From Chloroflexota bacterium (lineage in GTDB: Bacteria > Chloroflexota > Limnocylindria > QHBO01), in assembly GCA_040902225.1 (NCBI GenBank), contig JBBDXT010000002.1:156036-220035 (forward strand): a DNA stretch of 64,000 nt, read 5' to 3'. Made by a program: the position numbers and the translations under genes. The notes under the pieces are model-generated. The model did no database searches, was not told the origin of the DNA, and saw only the letters and a list, made by a program, of their open reading frames with translations. This document shows positions 58,283 through 64,000 of this stretch, one piece after another. Position 1 is the first letter of the stretch. Every line of letters begins with the position of its first letter.

Positions 58283-59228
58283 CCCCTTTCTGCGGGTCGA
58301 GGGTCACGATCGCGCCCTTGAGGATGCCGTCGACGTATTCGCTGCCGGGATTGATGGACATCGTCCGCCCGATCTTCGACATGCCATGGGACTCGTGGAT
58401 ATGCCCGTGGAGGCTGAGCATCGGCTGGTAGTGCTCGATCAGGCTGCGGACCGACGAGCTGCCCACGTTTCCCATCTGCACGCGCCCGCCGCTGACGATT
58501 GGGGTGAAGGTCTCATCCAGCAGCGCCGCCTGGTCCAGGTGGGTCCCCTGCGGCGGCACGTGGAGGTTGAAGATGCTCTTTCCCGGATCCTGCAAGCGGG
58601 ACGCCATCGCCTCCAATCGGGTCGCGAGGTCAGGTTCGCTCAGCTCGCGCGGCGAGCTCCATGGCGTGGGGTTGGAGTAACCCAGTGAGATCATCTCGTA
58701 GCCGCCGGGCAGCTCTACGACGCGGTCCTCCGGATTGGTGACGCGCTCCGACCCGGCGAAGACGTCCTGCATCTCGACGAAGTCGTCGTTACCCAACATC
58801 ATGAACGCCGGGATGCCGACCTCCCGCAGCCGCTCGTCGGCGAGCTCCAGCCAGCGAGTCGCACTCTCGCGGGCCACCCGCACGAATGTCTCCCGCACCA
58901 GCTCCGGTGAGGCGTCCAGCGACTCCTTCTCGTCCCGCGTGACGATCACCTCGTAGCGTCCCGCGTTGCGGATGCGGTCGGTGATCGCCTGGAGCTCGGC
59001 CGGCGCATCGGCAACCAGCTGCTGGCCGTACATCTCGGTCTGGTAGTGCCCGGCGCCGGTGTCGACGATCGGCTGCAGGATCTTGCCCGCCAGGTCGCCG
59101 CCGAAGACCAGCGAGTCGCAGCGGTAGCTGCGGGCCGCGTTCAGCCACTTCCGGAAGCACCGCTCCGAGCCGTGGATGTCGGCGCAGAAGAAGATGCGGG
59201 TCTCGCCCGCGGGGGTTCGCGAGAACAT
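58254..59228 (-). CDS. Calcineurin-like metallophosphoesterase
   Basis: 324 aa. Two-metal site motifs: FFCADIHGSERCF (DxH), VFGGDLAGK (GDxx), MMLGNDDFVEMQD (GND), NLHVPPQGTHLD (H) and LSLHGHIHESHGM (GHxH). Cytosolic phosphodiesterase/phosphatase of unknown substrate, perhaps nucleotide. Five bases after the SnoaL-like gene and same strand as the catabolic operon. Confidence 0.87.
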   Translation of the reverse strand: MFSRTPAGETRIFFCADIHGSERCFRKWLNAARSYRCDSLVFGGDLAGKILQPIVDTGAGHYQTEMYGQQLVADAPAELQAITDRIRNAGRYEVIVTRDEKESLDASPELVRETFVRVARESATRWLELADERLREVGIPAFMMLGNDDFVEMQDVFAGSERVTNPEDRVVELPGGYEMISLGYSNPTPWSSPRELSEPDLATRLEAMASRLQDPGKSIFNLHVPPQGTHLDQAALLDETFTPIVSGGRVQMGNVGSSSVRSLIEHYQPMLSLHGHIHESHGMSKIGRTMSINPGSEYVDGILKGAIVTLDPQKGVKGWQLVQG

Positions 59229-59233
59229 CGGCC

Positions 59234-59641
59234 CTAGTAAGCCGCAACCGGAGCGGCAGGGGCAACCGAGAAGTGCGCCTGGACGATCTCCCAGCGTGCG
59301 CCTCGGCGCAGGACCCAGCTGGTCCGCATGCTGACGGCGAGCCGCTCGCCGTCCGCGGTCAAGCTCGTGTCGAGTCGGCCATCGGCCCAGGCGATGTCTC
59401 CGTCCACGTGGATCTGGGGCGGACTGTCCCAGTCATACACCGGATCGGTGAAGGCGCCGACCATGCTTCGGAACGGCGCGACCAGTGCGTCGAAGCCGCG
59501 CCAGTACTCCCCCTCATCGGTGCCGATCACGACGATCTGGGGATCCCTCGCGAAGCAGGCCAGCACGGCGTCGGCGTCGAGGGCCTCCCAGCCGCGGCGG
59601 AACTGATCCAGGACCGCGAGGACGGCATCCTCGTCGCTCAC
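59234..59641 (-). CDS. SnoaL/DUF4440-like protein
   Basis: 135 aa from GTG 59641, whose GTGA overlap with the peptidase stop fixes the start. VLDQFRRGWEALDADAVLAC, FARDPQIVVIGTDEGEYWRG and SMRTSWVLRRGARWEIVQAH then FSVAP are typical of the SnoaL-3/DUF4440 NTF2-like group. Probably a small accessory enzyme of the operon; role unknown. Confidence 0.82.
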   Translation of the reverse strand: MSDEDAVLAVLDQFRRGWEALDADAVLACFARDPQIVVIGTDEGEYWRGFDALVAPFRSMVGAFTDPVYDWDSPPQIHVDGDIAWADGRLDTSLTADGERLAVSMRTSWVLRRGARWEIVQAHFSVAPAAPVAAY

Positions 59642-60852
59642 CACCACGTCCGCCGAGCGGTGGTCAGCACCTCGAAGCCGGTCTCGGTGACCACCCCGTT
59701 CTCCTCGAAGAAGCCGCCGCCCATGGAGGAATGGCCGATCAGCGTCTCCACCGCGATCGTCATCCCCGGCACCAAGACGGTGTGGTCGTTGGGCGTCAGC
59801 CAGGGTGCCTCCCAACCCAGGCCGATGCCGTGGCCGACCGCCGGAAAGCCCTCCGTGTCGGCCGCCTCGACCGGGATGCCGGCGATCACGGCGGATTCGG
59901 CCATGAAGCGCTCCCCCACCGCATAGACCTGGGCCGCGGTGACGCCGGGGCGGATCGCCGCACAGACCGCGTCAACCAGGCCGATGGAGGCCTCGACCAG
60001 GTCCCGCTGCTGCGGGGTCGGGTCATCGCCGGCCACGCGTGTGCGACCGAAATCCCAGAAGTAGCCGGCCAGCGCGCCGTAGCAGTCCATGTGGAACATG
60101 TCGCCGCGCTCCAGCGGACGCAGCGAGGAGGAAGGCATCCGGGCCCAGGTGAAGTTGTGGGCCTGGACGCCGGAGGCGCAGGCAGCGTCGTACAGGACGC
60201 CGCCGCCCCGGGCCACCACCGCTGCCGCCTCGGCCGCACAGTCCGCCTCCGTGGCACCCACCACGGCGGCCTCCATTGCGGCCTTGACCGCCTCGTCGCC
60301 CAGCGCGATCGCGGCGCGCATGGCCACCACCTCAGCCTGGGTCTTGTAGATCCGGAGGCGCTCGACCAGGTCATCGGCGCGGACGAGGTCAACCGCCGGA
60401 AGGGCCGCGGCGAAGCCGAGGTACGCGGCCGCGGTCATGTGGCTGGCGCCCACGAGCCCGACGCGGCGCCCATCGAGACCCGCAGACCGCATCGCGTCGG
60501 CCGCCTTGGCGACCACATCGTTCCCGGTCCGCACCTCATCCGCGACTGCCAGATCGGACCGCCACCACGGGACGTCGATCACCAGGATGCTCGGACCATG
60601 CACCGGCAGCACCAGCACACCGTGGGAGCGGGCGCGACCGATTCCCGCGTGATCGGCCATGTACGGCTGCTGGCTGTAGTGGTTGGCCAGGTACACAACG
60701 TCGGCCGACATGTCGACCGGCCCACCGCCGCGCGACCAGACCACGATCCCGTCGAAGCCCTGCTCCGCCGCCGCGGCGCGCGCTCGATCCTGGCGTTCGC
60801 GAAACTCGCCCGGCGAGATGGCGTGCTCGGGGTCGAAGGCTGCGACGCTCAT
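59638..60852 (-). CDS. M24-family metallopeptidase (Xaa-Pro aminopeptidase-like)
   Basis: 404 aa from ATG 60852. N-terminal creatinase-like domain to about residue 170, then pita-bread domain with all five metal ligands: MDCYGALAGYFWDFGRT (two Asp), VGHGIGLGWEAPWL (His), MTIAVETLIG (Glu), NGVVTETGFEV (Glu). Could be prolidase, creatinase or a related amidohydrolase. ATGA overlap with the DUF917 gene, GTGA with the SnoaL gene. Confidence 0.88.
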   Translation of the reverse strand: MSVAAFDPEHAISPGEFRERQDRARAAAAEQGFDGIVVWSRGGGPVDMSADVVYLANHYSQQPYMADHAGIGRARSHGVLVLPVHGPSILVIDVPWWRSDLAVADEVRTGNDVVAKAADAMRSAGLDGRRVGLVGASHMTAAAYLGFAAALPAVDLVRADDLVERLRIYKTQAEVVAMRAAIALGDEAVKAAMEAAVVGATEADCAAEAAAVVARGGGVLYDAACASGVQAHNFTWARMPSSSLRPLERGDMFHMDCYGALAGYFWDFGRTRVAGDDPTPQQRDLVEASIGLVDAVCAAIRPGVTAAQVYAVGERFMAESAVIAGIPVEAADTEGFPAVGHGIGLGWEAPWLTPNDHTVLVPGMTIAVETLIGHSSMGGGFFEENGVVTETGFEVLTTARRTWW

Positions 60853-61976
60853 GCTCGTTCTCCCGCCATCGACTCGATCGGCCGGAAGGTGAACTCGCGC
60901 CAGCCGAAGTGCGCCGGCCCCAGCGTCGCCAGGCCCGCCTCGCTGTTCCATACCTCTCGGCGTCGTGCAGCGACGACCGCGATCCGGTCCCCTTCCTTGA
61001 CGTAGGTGTTGACAAGGGGCTCGGCGGTGGTCGCGTCGCAGACCTCGATCAGGTCCGGGCTGGCTATGTAGTCCGCCCCGTCGAGCCAGGTGAGGTGGTT
61101 CTCGTTCTTGAACCAGATCTTGAGGCGATGCCCGCCAAACGTGCCCTCACCCTCGACCACGTGGGTCCCCTCGAGGTACCCGGTGTTGCGCCACTCGCGC
61201 TCGACGATGGTCCCGCGAAACAGGACCCAGCCATCCAGCGTGCGGGCCGCGGCCACGACCGGGTCGCTCCCCGCCTCCCGGGCCTCCCGGATCGCGCGGC
61301 CCACGGCCAGGCTTTCGGTGATGGTGCCCGGCACGTAGATGCGTCGCACCTCGCTGACCGGCAGGGCCACCAGCGCGCAGCCGATCAAGCCGAACGAGGC
61401 CAGCGCCAGGTGCTTGCCGATGCGCTCGGCGAACGCATTCGAGGCTGCCTTGCGAATCACGATCGAGTTGCCGTACTCGTCGACCGATGCCCAGGGCAGG
61501 ACCGGGACGCCGAACAGGTGTGGCGTCGTGGCGTGCAGCTCAGGGATCGCCCTCCCGGCATAGTCGCCGTCGACCATGCCGATCCCCAGGTTGGCAGCCG
61601 CGTCGAGCACTGCTGAGGTGTTGATCCCGCCGATTTCGATCGAGCAGATCCCACCGATCTTCCGGCCGAGCTCTGCTTCGAGCGCCCGCACCGACTCAAC
61701 CATCGGGCGGCGGATGCGGTCCGACCCGGCGATCAGGTCAGCCTCCTCGCTGGCCTCGAACGTCTCCGGCGCGATCGAGCCTGAGAAGCAGGCGGTGCAG
61801 ATCAGCGCATCGGGATCCATCTCGTCGAGCGGGGTCCATGACAGCTCCACGCCGCGCGCCATGTCATCAAGCAGCAGCTCCCGCTGGACATCCGGCACCC
61901 CACCGCCGCTGGCAGAGAAGAAGTTTGTCCCGCGCAGGAAGTCGTCGAGCTCGATCTCGCTGCGGATCGTCGTCAT
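60849..61976 (-). CDS. DUF917 family protein (S-methyl-thiohydantoin desulfurase domain)
   Basis: 375 aa. FLRGTNFFSASGGGVPDVQR, ICSIEIGGINTSAVLDAAAN, GMVDGDYAGRAIPELHATTP and LIEVCDATTAEPLVNTYVKE match DUF917, found next to hydantoinase, permease and racemase genes. Catalytic role unproven; Asp/Cys residues in MVDGDYAGRAIPEL and ICTACFSGS are candidate active-site residues. ATGA overlaps both neighbours. Confidence 0.85.
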   Translation of the reverse strand: MTTIRSEIELDDFLRGTNFFSASGGGVPDVQRELLLDDMARGVELSWTPLDEMDPDALICTACFSGSIAPETFEASEEADLIAGSDRIRRPMVESVRALEAELGRKIGGICSIEIGGINTSAVLDAAANLGIGMVDGDYAGRAIPELHATTPHLFGVPVLPWASVDEYGNSIVIRKAASNAFAERIGKHLALASFGLIGCALVALPVSEVRRIYVPGTITESLAVGRAIREAREAGSDPVVAAARTLDGWVLFRGTIVEREWRNTGYLEGTHVVEGEGTFGGHRLKIWFKNENHLTWLDGADYIASPDLIEVCDATTAEPLVNTYVKEGDRIAVVAARRREVWNSEAGLATLGPAHFGWREFTFRPIESMAGERA

Positions 61977-62818
61977 GATCGGTCCCCTTCGTGCTCACGG
62001 ATGTAGGCCAGGACGGCAGGATCGAGCCGATGTTCGTCGAGCCAGCGCTCCTCGAGGTTCTCCCAGCCGAAGTAGCCGAACAGCGCGTTGCGCCAATCGG
62101 CGTCGGGGTCGAAGCCTCGTCGCACTAGCACCGAGCGCAGCTCGTCTCGCAGCGCTCCGTCGATGGGCAGCGCCTGGGCAGGATCGGGTCGGTCGAAGTA
62201 GAGCCGGTGGAGCGCCAGCAGGCGCTGCAGCTCGGCGATGGGGGTGGCGTGGTCGTCGGCGCGCAGGTCCAGCATCCGGTCGTGGTTCCCCCCGTAGCCG
62301 CCGCCGGCTCGAACCACCAACAGGGCGGCCGACTCCTGACCGCGGCGGTCGCCACCGGCCTCCTGGGCGCGCTCGAGCGCCCGCAGCAGCCGATCGGCCA
62401 GGGGCTGCCCTGCGGTCTCCCCGAAGCCGGCGACGAGCCCCTCCACCACGGCGCGCGCGGCGAGGATGTTGCCCTGCGCCGCGAATCCATCACCAACGAT
62501 CGATGAGGCATGGTCGAAGCACTCGCTGCCGGTGAACGAGGCTGCGCGCCCGTCGGGAGCCACCAATCCGAATTGCCGCTGCTCGCGCAGGCCGTCGCCG
62601 GCGAGGAGCGCCTCGACGCAGTCGGCCGGTGCCGTGCCGCCGCGCATCAGGGCAAGCCCCCGCGGCCCAATCGTCACGTTGGCGAGCGCTTGGGTGGCCA
62701 CAGCCCCGGCATCCGCCGCCGCCCACGGCACGATCGACCCCACCGCCAGGAACTTGGACTGGACGGCCACACCCACCTCACCGGCGGCGGGACCGGCGGC
62801 CACAATCGAATAGGTCAC
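61973..62818 (-). CDS. DUF1028 family protein with C-terminal helical domain
   Basis: 281 aa. TYSIVAAGPAAGEVGVAVQS, AVATQALANVTIGPRGLALM, FAAQGNILAARAVVEGLVAG mark DUF1028. Residues ~185-281 add a peptidoglycan-binding-like helical region (ELQRLLALHRLYFDRPDPAQ) present in many members. Paralogue of 47336-48091. The Thr after Met suggests an Ntn-hydrolase-type N-terminal nucleophile, which is inference. Confidence 0.87.
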   Translation of the reverse strand: MTYSIVAAGPAAGEVGVAVQSKFLAVGSIVPWAAADAGAVATQALANVTIGPRGLALMRGGTAPADCVEALLAGDGLREQRQFGLVAPDGRAASFTGSECFDHASSIVGDGFAAQGNILAARAVVEGLVAGFGETAGQPLADRLLRALERAQEAGGDRRGQESAALLVVRAGGGYGGNHDRMLDLRADDHATPIAELQRLLALHRLYFDRPDPAQALPIDGALRDELRSVLVRRGFDPDADWRNALFGYFGWENLEERWLDEHRLDPAVLAYIREHEGDRS

Positions 62819-63573
62819 TGGTTCACCTCGTCAGGCAGCACGTACCACTGCACCCGGTCACCGACCCGCGCCCGCAGCTTCCAGCGGGCGGACTTGGGCG
62901 CGTCACGCAGCGCAGCAAGGAGCACGCGCAGGCGCTCGGTCACATCGGCGGATGGATCGGTGGCGATGATGGTGTCGACGGTTCCGGTGATGGTTCGCCA
63001 CAGCCCCCAGTCGTCGCGCACCAGCGCCCGCAATCGCGCCAGGTCGATGTGGTCACCAGGCCCCTCCCCCATCCCATGAGCGCGCAGCAGGTCGACCGTG
63101 TCACCAGCGTCCTTCGCATTCAGCTTCACGATCTGGAGCTTGGTCAGGAGCAGGTCGGTGGCTGGCAGGGTCGGGTAGTCGAGCGCGAATCGGCTCGACA
63201 TGTCGATCCGGTGGCACATCTCAAAGATGCCGACCAGCACGTCAATGTCCCAGTCCGAGCCGTGAAAGACCATGCGCCGATGGCCGTTGAGCGCGTTGAA
63301 GCGCTCTTCCGGCGTGTAGCCGGCCTGGATCAGGAGCAGCGACAGAAGCCGATGCGTCCCCGTGGGCACCATCAGGTCGATATCGTTGATCGCCCGCGAG
63401 CCGCCGCGTTCGCGCAGCTTGGCGTCATGGTGAAGGATCGCGAGGCCGCCGATCAGGCGCGCCTCGACCCCCATTCCCCGGCAGCGGTCAATGATGCGAA
63501 GTGCCTCGTCCAGCAGCTGCCAATTGCGAGCCGCCACCGCCGCATCCAGCGCCGAGCCGCCCGCCACCGTCAT
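62815..63573 (-). CDS. Nucleotidyltransferase-fold (AbiEii/DUF-type) hypothetical protein
   Basis: 252 aa from ATG 63573, which overlaps the racemase stop. ARLIGGLAILHHDAKLRERG then GSRAINDIDLMV resembles the GG...DxD core of minimal nucleotidyltransferase-like proteins (AbiEii/DUF6036 type), and LPATDLLLTKLQIVKLNAKD fits the same group. Unexpected inside a catabolic operon; may be an enzyme or a remnant toxin-like fold. ATGA overlap with DUF1028. Confidence 0.65.
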   Translation of the reverse strand: MTVAGGSALDAAVAARNWQLLDEALRIIDRCRGMGVEARLIGGLAILHHDAKLRERGGSRAINDIDLMVPTGTHRLLSLLLIQAGYTPEERFNALNGHRRMVFHGSDWDIDVLVGIFEMCHRIDMSSRFALDYPTLPATDLLLTKLQIVKLNAKDAGDTVDLLRAHGMGEGPGDHIDLARLRALVRDDWGLWRTITGTVDTIIATDPSADVTERLRVLLAALRDAPKSARWKLRARVGDRVQWYVLPDEVNQ

Positions 63574-64000
63574 CGACCGAGGGTGATCGGCGGCGGCGGC
63601 GCCTCGTGGCCCCCCACCTTGGAGTGGCTGTACCCGACCGTCCGGTACAGGTCGGCGGCCATTTCTGCGAACTTCCAACAGGCCACCGCGGGATCGACGA
63701 TCGGGAATGGCACCTCGTCGCGAACGCGTCGCCAGAAGGCCGGCGTGGCCATCTCCGACAGGACGACCACCTCGGCACCGTCCTCTGCCACGGCCAGCCG
63801 CGCCTCGCGGATGCACGCGTCGAAGAAGCCTTCGGGATCGGCCAGGACCTCCGGGATCCCCATCTCGACCGAGCGAAGCGAGGCAAGCCGGCGTTCGTGC
63901 CCATAGAGGATGAGGTTGTCGGCCATCTTCGGGATCCATTTTCGCCGTCCCACGATGATGCTGAACTTGTGCCCCATGGTCGCCGCGTACGCCAGGGCCG
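63570..64000 (-). CDS. Asp/Glu/hydantoin racemase family protein, 5' end beyond window
   Basis: C-terminal ~143 residues; the frame is open to the window edge (ALAYAATMGHKFSIIVGRRK), so the first internal Met at 63977 is not the start. VEMGIPEVLADPEGFFDACI, GAEVVVLSEMATPAFWRRVR and FPIVDPAVACWKFAEMA show the second half of the Asp/Glu racemase fold with a Cys in the final region. Expected to racemise a hydantoin or amino acid. Most upstream visible gene of the operon reading to 58254. Confidence 0.78.
   Translation of the reverse strand, partial: ALAYAATMGHKFSIIVGRRKWIPKMADNLILYGHERRLASLRSVEMGIPEVLADPEGFFDACIREARLAVAEDGAEVVVLSEMATPAFWRRVRDEVPFPIVDPAVACWKFAEMAADLYRTVGYSHSKVGGHEAPPPPITLGR

Overview
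This is a very GC-rich bacterial chromosomal window with short intergenic gaps, 1- to 4-base gene overlaps (ATGA, GTGA, TGATG) and several genes whose start codon lies only 7-15 bases after a -10 box (leaderless style). The heme genes include a HemQ-type coproheme decarboxylase. Together these suggest an uncultured Chloroflexota (Limnocylindria/Ellin6529-like) or, less likely, an actinobacterium. No rRNA, tRNA, CRISPR array, transposase or integrase was found.

Layout. 1-2.3 kb: two overlapping glycosyltransferases, the first cut by the window edge. 2.3-24.6 kb: scattered small-molecule enzymes and stress or regulatory genes (DinB-like proteins, methyltransferase, acetamidase-like enzyme, two YtcJ-type amidohydrolases, sulfatase-fold membrane protein, aminotransferase, ArsR-SRPBCC-VOC group, DmdA-like GcvT protein, a cupin/dehydrogenase/NTF2/hydrolase operon, MerB-like lyase, VapBC). 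Five genes here are broken: two cyclases, an FAD monooxygenase, a HAD phosphatase, and a head-to-head junction of two gene tails. 24.7-27.2 kb: polar amino-acid ABC transporter. 27.7-29.5 kb: two-component system. 31.8-39.6 kb: an eight-gene minus-strand heme operon, hemA-C-D-B-Q-L-E-H, with nearly every junction overlapping. It encodes glutamyl-tRNA to coproheme/heme except for the porphyrinogen oxidase, which is not in this window. 39.8-42.7 kb: TetR regulator with a membrane protein, then a SdhA/FrdA-like flavoprotein. 46.3-50.1 kb: NCS1 nucleobase/hydantoin permease, DUF1028 protein, ureohydrolase and a divergent Lrp regulator. 57.2-64 kb: LacI regulator, metallophosphoesterase and a tightly overlapped catabolic operon (Asp/Glu-hydantoin racemase-like, nucleotidyltransferase-like, DUF1028, DUF917, M24 peptidase, SnoaL).

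Most striking feature. From about 43.9 to 56.7 kb, and once at 31.77 kb, at least eleven fragments of the same sequence recur, all on the plus strand. They derive from the leader and first ~85 codons of an adenine-specific (type III Mod-like) DNA methyltransferase gene; no full-length copy is present. They alternate with modules of one to three small unrelated accessory genes: MerB-like lyase + cupin, HepT/MntA, cupin + GNAT + DUF1801, YecM-like, nucleoside deaminase, CDP-alcohol phosphatidyltransferase + membrane protein, GYD, PPOX. Several fragments keep a promoter-like box, ribosome site and start codon, and encode a mini-ORF whose stop overlaps the start codon of the next gene. The layout resembles a gene-cassette array in which a methylase 5' end serves as repeat, expression leader and recombination site. 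That interpretation is inference; the repeats and overlaps are read directly from the sequence.
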